From Rhodanobacter glycinis (GTDB taxonomy: Bacteria; Pseudomonadota; Gammaproteobacteria; Xanthomonadales; Rhodanobacteraceae), in NCBI RefSeq assembly GCF_900114325.1, contig NZ_FOSR01000023.1:1-38446 (forward strand): a stretch of DNA of 38,446 nucleotides, given 5' to 3'. A program made the position numbers and the translations under genes. A model generated the notes under the pieces. That model searched no databases. It was given only the letters and a program-made list of their open reading frames with translations, and had not been told where the DNA came from. Shown here piece after piece: positions 26,359-34,462 of this stretch; within the stretch, counting starts at the first letter, position 1, and the number at the start of each line of letters is the position of its first letter.

Positions 26359-26616
26359 CTTTTACTTTCGTCAAGAGCCGTGAAGTGCAGCATTCACCCT
26401 TCTGACCGAGCTGATGCACGCGCAAGAAGGAAGTGACGGCCCCTGCCCAAGATGCCGATTTGTCAGCTCGGCAGTGTAACCTCGGCTGAAGTCATGCGTT
26501 GATGCACAACGCGGCTATCAGCTCACGGTTCGATGCTTGGATCATGCCTGCCGAGCTCCCTTTTGCGCCAGCTTTTCACGCTACCCTAGCCGCCAACTCT
26601 CCCGCATGGATCCCGC
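26359..26616. other. Intergenic gap after the T6SS block
   Basis: 258 bp between the Tle1 stop and the LplT-PlsC start. I see no convincing gene, terminator hairpin with T-run, or repeat. The promoter of the downstream gene should lie here. This is the visible border between T6SS and backbone genes. Confidence 0.5.
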
Positions 26617-28491
26617 ATGAGCCAGTTCGCCCTGTTCGGCAAGCGTCGGTTTGCGCCGTTTTTCTGTACGCAGGCGTTGGCGGCGTTCAATGACAATGCG
26701 TTTCGCAATGCGTTGCTGATGCTGGTGGCATTTCAGTTGGGGCTGGATGATCACGCGGCGTCGTTGTACACGAATCTGGCGCCGGCGTTGTTCATCGTGC
26801 CGTTTTTCCTGTTCTCGGCCACGGCGGGGCAGCTGGCGGAGAAGTTCGAGAAGACGCGGATCATTCGCTGGGTGAAGCTGTTCGAGATCCTGGCGATGGT
26901 GGTCGCGGCGGCGGGGTTCATCACGCATCACGTGGCGTTGTTGCTGGTGGTGTTGTTCATGATGGGCGTGCATTCGACGGTGTTCGGGCCGATCAAGTAC
27001 GCGATCCTGCCGCAGGCGTTGAAACCGGGCGAGCTGGTGGGCGGCAACGGCCTGGTCGAGATGGGTACGCAATTGGCGATGCTGATCGGCATGATCGCCG
27101 GCAACGAATTGATGCGCGTGGCGGGCGTGGGTCCGTGGCTGGCCTCGGGCGCGACGATCGGCGTGGCGGTAGTGGGATATCTCGCCAGTCGCGCGATTCC
27201 GCCAGCACCGGCCACCGCGCCGGACCTCACGCTCAACTGGAACCCGTTCAGCGAGACGGCGCGGGTGATCGGTATTACCCATGCCGATCGCGCGGTGTGG
27301 AACGCGGTGCTGGGCATCTCGTGGTTCTGGTTCTTCGGCACGGTGCTGATCGCGCAGTTACCGATCTACACGCGCGAAACGCTGGGTGGCAATGGTTCGG
27401 TCTACACGCTGGTGCTCACGCTGTTTTCGGTAGGCAGCGGCGTGGGCGCGCTGTTGTGCGAGAAGTTGTCGAGTCGTCGCGTGGAGATCGGCCTGGTGCC
27501 GCTGGGGGCCTTCGGACTGACCGTGTTTGGCGTGGACCTGTATTTCGCGCGGCACGGGATTTCGGCGACGCGCGGGTTGGACTGGCTGGCATTCCTGCAC
27601 GGTGCGGGCAGCTGGCGCATCGTGCTCGACCTCACCCTGATCGGCATGTTCGCCGGTCTCTACGTGGTACCGCTGTTTGCTTTCGTGCAGGCACGTGCAC
27701 CACGCGAAAAGTTGTCGCGCATCATTGCGGGCAACAACATCATGAATGCGATATTTATCGTGGCCGCGGCGGGTTTTGGCCTCGGCCTTTACGCGCTGGG
27801 TCTGGATGCCGCGCAGATTTTCCTCGGTGCGGCCTTGCTCAACGTGCTGGTCGCCGCGTACATCTTCACCCTGGTGCCCGAGTTCATCATGCGCTTCATC
27901 ACCTGGGTGCTGGTGAACACGTTGTATCGCGTGCGTGCGGAGGGTGGGCAAAACATTCCCGAGGAAGGGCCGGCGCTGCTGGTGTGCAACCACGTCAGCT
28001 TCATGGATCCGCTGTTGCTGATGGCGAACCTGCGCCGGCCGGTGCGCTTCGTGATGTATTACAAGATCTTCAACGTGCCGCTGCTGCAGTTCGTATTCCG
28101 CACTGCGAAGGCGATTCCCATTGCCGGGCAAAAGGAAGACCCGCAGGTGTTGCAGCAGGCTTATGACGCGATCGATGCGGCGCTGGCCGATGGCGAAGTG
28201 GTGTGTATCTTCCCCGAAGGCGCGCTGACCCGCGATGGCGACATGGCGCCGTTCCGCCCCGGGGTAGAGAAGATCCTCGCGCGCCGGCCGGTGCCGGTGG
28301 TGCCGATGGCATTGCGCGGTTTGTGGGGCAGCATGTGGAGCCGGCGCGATTCGACGTTGCAGCGTTCCCGGCTGCCGCGGCGCTTCCGCGCGCGGGTGGA
28401 GCTGGTGGTGGATGCGCCGGTGTCGCCAGAGCATGCCAGCGCGGCTTCGCTGGAAGCGCGGGTGCGCGAGTTGCGCGGGGACATGGCGTAG
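26617..28491 (+). CDS. LplT-like MFS lysophospholipid transporter fused to PlsC acyltransferase
   Basis: A 624-residue two-part membrane protein. About residues 1-425 form a major-facilitator domain with many helices, beginning FCTQALAAFNDNAFRNALLM as in LplT proteins. About residues 430-620 form a glycerolipid acyltransferase with the HX4D motif (NHVSFMDPLLL, near 458) and FPEGALTRDG (near 533). In E. coli the transporter LplT and the acyltransferase Aas take back lysophospholipids and re-acylate them; some bacteria fuse the transporter to the acyltransferase and to an acyl-ACP synthetase. Here no synthetase domain follows, so the acyl donor must come from elsewhere. It lies just outside the phospholipase operon, so it could help repair membrane damage, but chance proximity is equally possible. 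Confidence 0.85.
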   Translation: MSQFALFGKRRFAPFFCTQALAAFNDNAFRNALLMLVAFQLGLDDHAASLYTNLAPALFIVPFFLFSATAGQLAEKFEKTRIIRWVKLFEILAMVVAAAGFITHHVALLLVVLFMMGVHSTVFGPIKYAILPQALKPGELVGGNGLVEMGTQLAMLIGMIAGNELMRVAGVGPWLASGATIGVAVVGYLASRAIPPAPATAPDLTLNWNPFSETARVIGITHADRAVWNAVLGISWFWFFGTVLIAQLPIYTRETLGGNGSVYTLVLTLFSVGSGVGALLCEKLSSRRVEIGLVPLGAFGLTVFGVDLYFARHGISATRGLDWLAFLHGAGSWRIVLDLTLIGMFAGLYVVPLFAFVQARAPREKLSRIIAGNNIMNAIFIVAAAGFGLGLYALGLDAAQIFLGAALLNVLVAAYIFTLVPEFIMRFITWVLVNTLYRVRAEGGQNIPEEGPALLVCNHVSFMDPLLLMANLRRPVRFVMYYKIFNVPLLQFVFRTAKAIPIAGQKEDPQVLQQAYDAIDAALADGEVVCIFPEGALTRDGDMAPFRPGVEKILARRPVPVVPMALRGLWGSMWSRRDSTLQRSRLPRRFRARVELVVDAPVSPEHASAASLEARVRELRGDMA

Positions 28492-28495
28492 GGTC

Positions 28496-28730
28496 TGCGC
28501 TTTGTTTGGCTTCCTCTCCCCTCTAGGGAGAGGATTGAGGGGAGGGGCGGGTGCTCGCGGAAAGCTTCCACAATGAAGGTCATCGCAAGCGTGGCCCCTC
28601 ACCCCAGCCCTCTCCCCGGAGGGGAGAGGGAGTGAGTACGGGACGTCGAGGATGAGTCGGTACGTGGGCGTTGCGCGCGCAGATGCTGCGCTTTGTTTGG
28701 CTTCCTCTCCCCTCCGGGGAGAGGGGGGGA
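28496..28730. repeat. Cluster of CTCTCCCC/GGGGAGAG palindromes with a 28-bp direct repeat
   Basis: Three palindromes of one type lie at 28513-28533, 28608-28630 and 28704-28724, each with a CTCTCC-type arm and its complement. The first and third sit in a direct repeat of 28 bp (28496-28523 and 28687-28714, containing CGCTTTGTTTGGCTTC). The cluster lies between convergent genes. It probably belongs to a dispersed intergenic repeat family and may also end transcription from both sides. Confidence 0.75.
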
Positions 28731-28774
28731 AGTACGCCACACCGAGAAGGGAGTGGCGTACGCGCGTTATGCGT

Positions 28775-29644
28775 TCAGCGCCACCAGCCGGCGATCACGA
28801 TCAAGGCCACCACGCTCAGCCACACCAGCAAGGCACGCAGCAAGGCCGAGCGTAGACGGCGCAGTTCCAGCAAGGTGTCGATGCGTTCCTCGGTGTAGCC
28901 GTCGCCGCCTTCGATATCGGTGAGGATGTCGGCACGTGCGGCGGCGGCGAGGAAGCCGGGGCCGTTGCGATACCAGTCGTCGGGACGGGCCAGGTGATGC
29001 CAGCGCCGCCACGCGCCGATCACCGCTTCCCAATGGCCGACCAGGGCCAGCGTGAAGACCAGCAATTGCGCGGGCAGCCAGTCCAGGATGTTGGCGAACT
29101 GCCGGGCGATGGCGCGTGCGGCCGGGTCCAGGGTGAGCGACTCGTCGCGGCCCAGCGTGCGTGCCAGCCGGTAGAGCAGGGCGCCGACCGGGCCGAGCAG
29201 GAAAAACCACAGCACCACGCCGAAGCGTCGGCGCAACGCGGCAAGCGCGATCGCCTCGCCCAGTTCGGGCGCGCGCCAGGCCACGTATTCGCCGTCCTCG
29301 CCCAGCGCCTGCGCGGCGGCTTCGCGGCGAACATCGTCGGGGGCATGCAGGACGGCTTCGAGATCGGCTTCATAGGCGTGCGGGCCGAAGCAGAACAGCA
29401 GCACCGCCAGCGCGAAGATCAATTGCAGCAGCGCCGGCAGCGGCAGCAGGCCGAGCAGCCAGATCACCAGCGCGCACAACGCCAGCGGCAGCAGCAGCGC
29501 AAGCGCCACGCGGCCGGCGCCGCTGGTATCGGAAATCTGCGCCACCCAGCGCCGGAAGCCACCATCGCCGCGCCAGCAGGCAAGTCGCGGCTGCAGGTGC
29601 AGCAGGCCGAGGGCGATCAGGGCGACAAGCAGGCGAATGGCCAT
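28775..29644 (-). CDS. ampE: AmpE-like regulatory membrane protein (CobD/CbiB-like)
   Basis: A 289-residue inner-membrane protein with about four hydrophobic segments. FGVVLWFFLLGPVGALLYRL, DWLPAQLLVFTLALVGHWEA and the AALRRRF block match AmpE, a relative of the cobalamin-biosynthesis protein CobD. AmpE is linked to the ampD-ampE beta-lactamase induction system; its exact activity is unclear. No ampD gene is visible next to it. The ATG at 29644 (MAIRLLV) is chosen because the hydrophobic first segment begins right after it; starts further upstream would add a polar tail. Confidence 0.8.
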   Translation of the reverse strand: MAIRLLVALIALGLLHLQPRLACWRGDGGFRRWVAQISDTSGAGRVALALLLPLALCALVIWLLGLLPLPALLQLIFALAVLLFCFGPHAYEADLEAVLHAPDDVRREAAAQALGEDGEYVAWRAPELGEAIALAALRRRFGVVLWFFLLGPVGALLYRLARTLGRDESLTLDPAARAIARQFANILDWLPAQLLVFTLALVGHWEAVIGAWRRWHHLARPDDWYRNGPGFLAAAARADILTDIEGGDGYTEERIDTLLELRRLRSALLRALLVWLSVVALIVIAGWWR

Positions 29645-29723
29645 GATGACGATGTGCTTCCGAAGATGCTTCGCATTGTATGGCATGCGAAGCACAACGG
29701 CGGCGACCATTGGCGTGGTGGCG

Positions 29724-30476
29724 TCAGCCGCCGCTGACGAAGCCGTGCGCGATGGCGTTGATGGTTGGGTCGTTGTCTTCCTTGCTGGCCTGCGGGCCGC
29801 AGCCTTCGGCCTCCATCTTGTCGGCGATCTGGTCGGGCGTGAGGAAGCGTTCCGGGCCGTGCGTCAGACCGGTGTACATGGCATAGCAATCCTGGCTCTT
29901 GCCGATCATGCGCACGATCTTCTGCAGGCTGAGGGGCGGTGCGTGCAGGTGGATGCCCGGCACGCGGGTGACGGCGAAGCCGGGCATTCGGAAGGCCGGC
30001 TTGGGGTGGCGAGCTTCCTGCAGATCGCTGCGAAAACTGCCCGGATGATAGATGGCAGTGGCGGCATCGGGTGCGGCTGACAAGTCGAGTTGCACGGGGG
30101 GATTCGGTGATGCCTGCATCGGTGGTGTCGCCGCCGGTGGCGGCCGGATTCGTCGAGGTGCCGGGGCCATGCGTGATCGCGGCAACGCGCGGTGCGAGGT
30201 GATGGCATGCGTGGCGGAAGTCATGGGCGGCTGGCGCAGGAACGTAAGGTGCAAGGCATCGTCGCGGACGGGTTCGGCTTCGTTGTCGGCAGGCTTGGCA
30301 TCCGGTGCGGGTGCCAGCGTCAGTATCCACGCCAGCAGCGACAGATGCAGCGCCAACGCCACGCCAAGCGCGCTGCCGCGGCGGGCGATGTCGCGCCAGG
30401 GCAGGCGGTTTTTGTCAGAGGGCGGCTGATCCGGCGGCGGGCGTGCCTCCGGCCGGGCGGCGTGTTCCTGCACCAT
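29724..30476 (-). CDS. Unrecognised single-pass membrane protein, Pro/Ala-rich
   Basis: A 250-residue protein. It has a proline-rich N-terminus, one helix (about residues 36-53, GVALALHLSLLAWILTLAPA), a Pro/Ala-rich middle and a C-terminal domain with SLQKIVRMIGKSQDCYAMY and TPDQIADKMEAEGCGPQ; the two Cys there could pair. The layout (basic N-terminus, one helix, Pro-rich linker, folded periplasmic end) recalls TonB- or TolA-like anchors, but I see no TonB C-terminal motif. It is followed by ampE after 79 nt on the same strand. The start ATG follows nudC by about 110 nt. Function unknown. Confidence 0.6.
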   Translation of the reverse strand: MVQEHAARPEARPPPDQPPSDKNRLPWRDIARRGSALGVALALHLSLLAWILTLAPAPDAKPADNEAEPVRDDALHLTFLRQPPMTSATHAITSHRALPRSRMAPAPRRIRPPPAATPPMQASPNPPVQLDLSAAPDAATAIYHPGSFRSDLQEARHPKPAFRMPGFAVTRVPGIHLHAPPLSLQKIVRMIGKSQDCYAMYTGLTHGPERFLTPDQIADKMEAEGCGPQASKEDNDPTINAIAHGFVSGG

Positions 30477-30588
30477 CGTCGATCCATGCGTGGCGGGCGT
30501 GGAGTTGGGACCGGTGGCGGGCGGTGAAGTTCATGGCGTGGCGCTGACGGCTCGAATCCGTCGCGTGGAAAAGCCGGCCGCGTCGGGC

Positions 30589-31560
30589 TTATGCGCTGAC
30601 CGGAGCGGCTTTCACCAGTTCGTCGAGATCGAGTCCGGCGCGTTCGCTCAGCCAGTCGGCCAGCAGGCGGTACGACACCGACAGCCGCGTCGGCGTCAGC
30701 AGGCTGCCGTCGGCGAGGCCGTCGACGATCTGCCGTGGGGTGAACCAGCGTGCATCCTGCAGTTCGTGGTCGCGCAGGCGGATATCGGGAATGCGTGCGG
30801 TGGCGGTGAAGGCGGCCATCAGCGAGGCCGGCATCGGCCAGGGTTGCGAGGAGTGGTAACGCACCGCGCCCACGATCACCCCGGATTCCTCGGCCACTTC
30901 GCGGCGCACGGCATCTTCCAGCGCTTCGCCCGGTTCGACGAAGCCGGCCAGGGTGGAATAGCGGCCCGCCGGCCAGCCAGCCTGGCGACCGAGCAGGCAG
31001 GCGCCGTCGTGTTCCACCAGCACGATCATTGCCGTGTCGGTACGCGGGAAATGCAGCCGACCGCAGGCGGCACTCGTGCATTGCAGGCGATGGCCGGCGG
31101 AAACCACACGCACCAGCGCGCCGCAACGGGCGCAGTGGCGCGTTTCGCGATGCCAGTGCAACAGACCCTTGGCGTAGGCGAACAAGCCGGCCTCGACGGC
31201 GCCCAGCAACACGCCGGCCTCGCGCAAACCCATGCGGCGTGCATCGAGTGCGGTTTCCAGTTCGTCGATACGCGCGTCATCGTCCAGCGCCAGCAGGAAA
31301 TGCGGGCGTTCGCGAGCCACGCCGAGCAAGGTGGCCGGCAGATGGCCGAACAGGCGCGCGCGCTCGTCGGCATCCAGCCAGCGCAGCGCTTCGTGTTCGC
31401 GTTCGAGGAAGGCGCTGCCGCTGTCATCCAGCAGCAGGTAACGCACATCGGGCGCAGCGGTCTGGGCGGCCAGCCACTCGGCGTCGTCGCGGCGCTCGGC
31501 CATGCGGTCGAGGGTCAGGCTGAGTCCGGCAAAGGTGTTGAGCGGTGTCGACGCGGCCAT
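30589..31560 (-). CDS. nudC: NADH pyrophosphatase / decapping Nudix hydrolase NudC
   Basis: A 323-residue Nudix enzyme. A four-Cys zinc site (CARCGALV and CTSAACGRLHFPR) precedes the Nudix box GFVEPGEALEDAVRREVAEESGV. The NudC-specific motif follows as SSQPWPMPASLMAAF (the SQPWPFPxS signature). NudC splits NADH into NMNH and AMP and removes NAD caps from RNA. Length and domain order are typical, with a substrate-binding N-terminal domain of about 130 residues. It is a stand-alone gene between erpA and the unknown membrane protein, all on the minus strand. Confidence 0.95.
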   Translation of the reverse strand: MAASTPLNTFAGLSLTLDRMAERRDDAEWLAAQTAAPDVRYLLLDDSGSAFLEREHEALRWLDADERARLFGHLPATLLGVARERPHFLLALDDDARIDELETALDARRMGLREAGVLLGAVEAGLFAYAKGLLHWHRETRHCARCGALVRVVSAGHRLQCTSAACGRLHFPRTDTAMIVLVEHDGACLLGRQAGWPAGRYSTLAGFVEPGEALEDAVRREVAEESGVIVGAVRYHSSQPWPMPASLMAAFTATARIPDIRLRDHELQDARWFTPRQIVDGLADGSLLTPTRLSVSYRLLADWLSERAGLDLDELVKAAPVSA

Positions 31561-31585
31561 GCGTGGATCAGAGCCTGTGGCTATC

Positions 31586-31954
31586 TCAGGTGGAGAACGA
31601 GGAACCGCAGCCGCAGGTGGTCTTCGCGTTCGGGTTGCGGATCACGAACTGCGCGCCGCTGAGGCTCTCGCTGTAGTCGATCTCGGCGCCGAGCAGGTAT
31701 TGCAGCGACAGCGGATCGACCAGCAGGGTGACGCCTTCGCGTTGCAGTGCGAAGTCATCCTCGGCCTGGGCCTCGTCGAAGGTGAAGCCGTACTGGAAGC
31801 CGGAGCAGCCGCCGCCGCTGATATACACGCGCAGCTTCAGCTCCGGATTGCCTTCTTCGACAATCAGCTCGTTCACCTTGTGCGCGGCGGCAGCGGTGAA
31901 AGCCAGCGGAGCGCCGGCCTGGCGGTAGTCGGGAATCGAGACGATGGTTTCCAT
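31586..31954 (-). CDS. erpA: Iron-sulfur cluster insertion protein ErpA
   Basis: A 122-residue A-type carrier. The three family cysteines are present, in [12 protein letters not shown] and in the C-terminal TTCGCGSSF. The [14 protein letters not shown] ending and the N-terminal [13 protein letters not shown] are typical of ErpA, more so than IscA or SufA. It delivers Fe-S clusters to target proteins such as IspG. Length is normal for the family. It lies 25 nt upstream of nudC on the same strand and about 100 nt downstream of the bactofilin gene, with a strong hairpin in between. Confidence 0.93.
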   Translation of the reverse strand: METIVSIPDYRQAGAPLAFTAAAAHKVNELIVEEGNPELKLRVYISGGGCSGFQYGFTFDEAQAEDDFALQREGVTLLVDPLSLQYLLGAEIDYSESLSGAQFVIRNPNAKTTCGCGSSFST

Positions 31955-31999
31955 CGGACTGATATGCGGTTGTGGCGGGGCGAACGCAAGGATAGCGCG

Positions 32000-32030
32000 A
32001 TCAGGCCCGCTTCACGATCTCGGGCCTGAT
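32000..32030. terminator. Strong hairpin between bactofilin and erpA
   Basis: ATCAGGCCCG at 32000-32009 and CGGGCCTGAT at 32021-32030 form a perfect 10-bp stem with an 11-nt loop, and a further CGCG pairing is possible outside a small bulge. It lies after the bactofilin stop and ahead of erpA. There is no U-run on either strand, so it is either a weak terminator/RNA-stabilising hairpin or an attenuator ahead of erpA. Confidence 0.5.
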
Positions 32031-32057
32031 GTCGCGGGTTTGCGGCCGGGCCCTGCT

Positions 32058-32498
32058 TCAGGCCGCCTCGGCCTCGGCGTCGTCCTTCTCGACCACCGGG
32101 GCGGGCAGTTCGCGCGTGACTTCGGCGTCGCCGGCATGCGTCATGCGGCCGTTGACCTGGGCGCCGGCGGCCATTTCCAGGCTGCGGTAGCGCACGTCGC
32201 CGGTGATGCGCGCCTGCGGCGCCAGTTCCAGCCGCGCGCTGGCGTAGACATCGCCGTGCACCTGGCCGTTGATGACCGCGTGCGGCACGCGGATCTCGCC
32301 CTGCACCTGGCCCTGCTCGCTGAGCGTGAACACGGCGTCCTCGCCCTCGGCATGCACTGCGCCTTCGATGCGGCCATCCAGGTGCAGTGCGCCGCTGAAG
32401 CGCAGGTCGCCGCAGATCACCGTGCCGTGGGCGATCAGGCTGGTTTCGTGGGAATGGCCATGGCGGGCCGGTTCATGGCGTTTGTTACGGTTGAGCAT
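32058..32498 (-). CDS. Bactofilin (polymer-forming cytoskeletal protein)
   Basis: A 146-residue protein with the right-handed beta-helix of bactofilins (DUF583). Hydrophobic-glycine repeats such as SLIAHGTVICGDLRFSG, LHLDGRIEGAVHAE, GEIRVPHAVINGQVHG and QARITGDVRY occupy about 20-115, between a short basic N-terminus and an acidic C-terminus. Bactofilins self-assemble into filaments that place cell-wall or envelope factors. The ATG at 32498 is chosen because AGGGGG lies just upstream. It overlaps the end of the upstream gene by 14 nt, so the two are probably made together. The small size is usual for the single-domain type. Confidence 0.9.
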   Translation of the reverse strand: MLNRNKRHEPARHGHSHETSLIAHGTVICGDLRFSGALHLDGRIEGAVHAEGEDAVFTLSEQGQVQGEIRVPHAVINGQVHGDVYASARLELAPQARITGDVRYRSLEMAAGAQVNGRMTHAGDAEVTRELPAPVVEKDDAEAEAA

Positions 32499-33240
32499 CT
32501 TGATCCCCCTGGGCGACGGTGACATGGCCGGTCAATGCGTCACTCCATGTGACGGCGCGGGCGACAGCATCGCCGCCGGCCGGTTTGGCCTCGACCCGCA
32601 GCCGGGTCGGACGGAAGTCCGCCGGCAACATGATCGTGGCGTGCAATTGCTGGAAATACTTGAAGCTGAAGGGCAGGCCGTCCTTCTGGGCGTCGTCGCC
32701 CAATGCCGACCAGGCCAGCTGCACCACCTTGTTGCCGCGCACGCCGTCCACGCTTACCAGGGCGGTGCCGCTGGTGTCGTCGCTGTGCTTGACGCTCTGG
32801 GTCAGGCTGATGGTGAGGTTCCAGGCGTGCGAGCCGGACACCGGCTGCAACTGCACCTCCTGCACCTTCAAGCCGTCGTGGGTGGCGTTGTTGCCGAGCA
32901 GGCGCGAGTAGAAGCCCAGGTCGGCGCGCAAACCGCTGATCTCTTCGTCGCGGTCGGCCAGGGTCTTGCGCAGCGAGGCCGTGGCAATCTGGGTGACCTG
33001 CTGCGAGCGCTGCAGGTTCGCCACCTGCTGCTTGAGGTTGTCGTTCTGCGAGGCCAGGTCGCGCAGCTGGCTCTTGTGGTTGATGATGCGCGGCGCCGCA
33101 TGGCCAACCAGCAGCGTGGCCGCCCCGCCCACCAGAATCAGGCTGGCCAGCCACGCCGCGCCCAGCCATAGCCGGCGGCGGCGTTGCTCGTGGGCGTCGT
33201 TCGGGCGCACCACATAGCGCGGCGGCGGTCGTGAAGGCAT
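32485..33240 (-). CDS. DUF6776-type membrane protein with coiled coil
   Basis: A 251-residue protein. Residues 1-22 are polar and basic, one membrane helix spans about 25-48 (WLGAAWLASLILVGGAATLL), a coiled coil follows (SQLRDLASQNDNLKQQVANL onward to about 100), and the periplasmic C-terminal domain (about 105-251) is mostly beta. The topology is typical of the uncharacterised DUF6776 family, which I recall beside bactofilin genes in xanthomonads. The stop overlaps the bactofilin gene by 14 nt, so the pair may work together at the cell envelope. A coiled-coil partner that links the filament to the periplasm is a reasonable guess. Confidence 0.75.
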   Translation of the reverse strand: MPSRPPPRYVVRPNDAHEQRRRRLWLGAAWLASLILVGGAATLLVGHAAPRIINHKSQLRDLASQNDNLKQQVANLQRSQQVTQIATASLRKTLADRDEEISGLRADLGFYSRLLGNNATHDGLKVQEVQLQPVSGSHAWNLTISLTQSVKHSDDTSGTALVSVDGVRGNKVVQLAWSALGDDAQKDGLPFSFKYFQQLHATIMLPADFRPTRLRVEAKPAGGDAVARAVTWSDALTGHVTVAQGDQDAQP

Positions 33241-33340
33241 GCGCGGCCATCCGGTGGAAAAACGAAGGTATAGCCGCGCGGGGTCAACAGCGTCAAGGAA
33301 CCGCCGCACGCATTCGCGTAGTGGCGGCGCCGGGAGCGGG

Positions 33341-33811
33341 TCAGTCGCCCATCTTGCTCTGCAGGTAGCGCTCGACGCCGATGTCCTTGATCAGGTTCTG
33401 CTGGGTCTCCAGCCAGTCGATGTGCTCTTCCTCGTCGTGCAGGATGTTCTTGAACAGGTCGCGGCTGACGAAATCGGCAATGCCTTCGCTGTGCGCAATG
33501 GCGGCGCGCAGGTCCTTGGCGGCGACCAGTTCCAGGTCGAGGTCTCCCTGGATGCACTCGGGCACGTTCTCGCCGATGTGCAACTTGCCCAGGTGCTGCA
33601 GGTTCGGCAGGCCGTCGAGGAACAGGATGCGCTCGATCAAGGTATCGGCGTGCTTCATCTCCTCGATCGATTCCTTGTACTCGTGCTCGGCCAGCTCGCG
33701 GTAGCCCCAGTCCTTGAACATGCGCGAATGCAGGAAATACTGGTTGATCGCGGTCAGCTCGTTGTAGAGCACCTTGTTGAGAAATTCGATGACCTTGGCG
33801 TCGCCCTTCAT
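33341..33811 (-). CDS. bfr: Bacterioferritin
   Basis: A 156-residue four-helix ferritin: [21 protein letters not shown] start, [20 protein letters not shown] with the EExxH metal ligands, and [14 protein letters not shown] with the second ligand set. The usual haem-binding Met is provided by the [10 protein letters not shown] region's neighbour (SIEEMKH, Met52 position). Bacterioferritin stores iron in a 24-subunit cage. The ATG at 33811 has GGAGCGAAGG just upstream. The bfd gene lies about 380 nt away on the same strand, so store and release functions are neighbours but in separate units. Confidence 0.95.
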   Translation of the reverse strand: MKGDAKVIEFLNKVLYNELTAINQYFLHSRMFKDWGYRELAEHEYKESIEEMKHADTLIERILFLDGLPNLQHLGKLHIGENVPECIQGDLDLELVAAKDLRAAIAHSEGIADFVSRDLFKNILHDEEEHIDWLETQQNLIKDIGVERYLQSKMGD

Positions 33812-34191
33812 GACCTTCGCTCCGTGTTGGCTGATGCGTCGACTATACGGATTCGGCTTGCGCCATGACGAAACGCAAATGCCAATGGTTCGCGCATGCG
33901 AAAGACGTGGCATGGCCGCGGGTCGTGGAGGCATGAATGCGGGGTGGCGTTTGTACGAAGCGCGGCCCGGGCTCCTGACGCGGACTCGAAATCGTTCAAC
34001 GACGACTTGTCGAAGCCGTCACCCCGGCGAAGGCTCGGAGCCCAGTAGCGATCACGCCGGAGCAGGCCATCCAGCAGCCTTTGTTTTCCATGCCGTGAAG
34101 ACGCCGGGTCCCGACTTGACCAGCTTCCGGCCGCAGCAAAGCGTCTCGCCGGGACAACCGGCAAAACCAGGCTCCTCTTGACGGAAGAGGA
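33812..34191. other. Intergenic region bfd-bfr with possible dispersed repeat
   Basis: 380 bp without a convincing gene. The bfr promoter should lie in the first 100 bp. The stretch 34010-34060 (GTCACCCCGGCGAAGGCTCG) resembles the dispersed GTCATCCCGGCGAAAGC-type intergenic repeats seen in many proteobacteria, and 34100-34165 has GC-rich imperfect palindromes. I see no other element. Confidence 0.4.
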
Positions 34192-34398
34192 TCAGGCGAC
34201 GGCGACGAAGCCCGGCAGGGCGGTGCTTTCGACATGCTCCAGCGCCTGCTGCAGGCAGGCGCGCGCCTCGGGCTCGCAGCAACCGCAGCAATCCGAGCAG
34301 CCCGTACGCGCCTGCAATTCGGCGAACGAACGGACGCCGTCGGCGACTTCGCGACGGATATCGTGATCAGTGACGGCGTTGCACAGACAAATGTACAT
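34192..34398 (-). CDS. bfd: Bacterioferritin-associated ferredoxin Bfd
   Basis: A 68-residue [2Fe-2S] protein. C4 and C6 (MYICLCNAVTD) plus C38 and C41 (in CSDCCGCC) give the CxC-x31-CxxC pattern of Bfd. Further cysteines (C34, C37, C40) are extra. Bfd binds bacterioferritin and passes electrons to reduce and release stored iron, so it is normally made under iron limitation. A Fur-box-like sequence lies just upstream of the start (34420-34438), in line with that. The length matches the family (about 64-73 residues). Confidence 0.93.
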   Translation of the reverse strand: MYICLCNAVTDHDIRREVADGVRSFAELQARTGCSDCCGCCEPEARACLQQALEHVESTALPGFVAVA

Positions 34399-34419
34399 GC
34401 CGCGTATTGGAATACGAAT

Positions 34420-34438
34420 GCGAATGATTGTCAACAAG
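34420..34438 (-). promoter_or_regulatory. Putative Fur box upstream of bfd
   Basis: The plus-strand sequence AATGATTGTCAAC at 34423-34435 matches 10 of 13 positions of the core AATGATTCTCATT of the Fur consensus. It starts about 22 nt before the bfd ATG, a suitable place for iron-dependent repression. Assigned by eye; matches at the outer positions are weaker. Confidence 0.55.
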
Positions 34439-34462
34439 CGCGGCCGCAGCGATGCCGACGGT

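Noticed and set aside
28496-28730. CRISPR array from the repeated CTCTCCCC blocks
   Set aside because: Only two to three copies with unequal spacing and palindromic units; an intergenic repeat cluster fits better.
30320-31126. 268-codon minus-strand frame overlapping nudC
   Set aside because: Arg/Pro-rich product in a frame different from the clear nudC and the membrane-protein gene.
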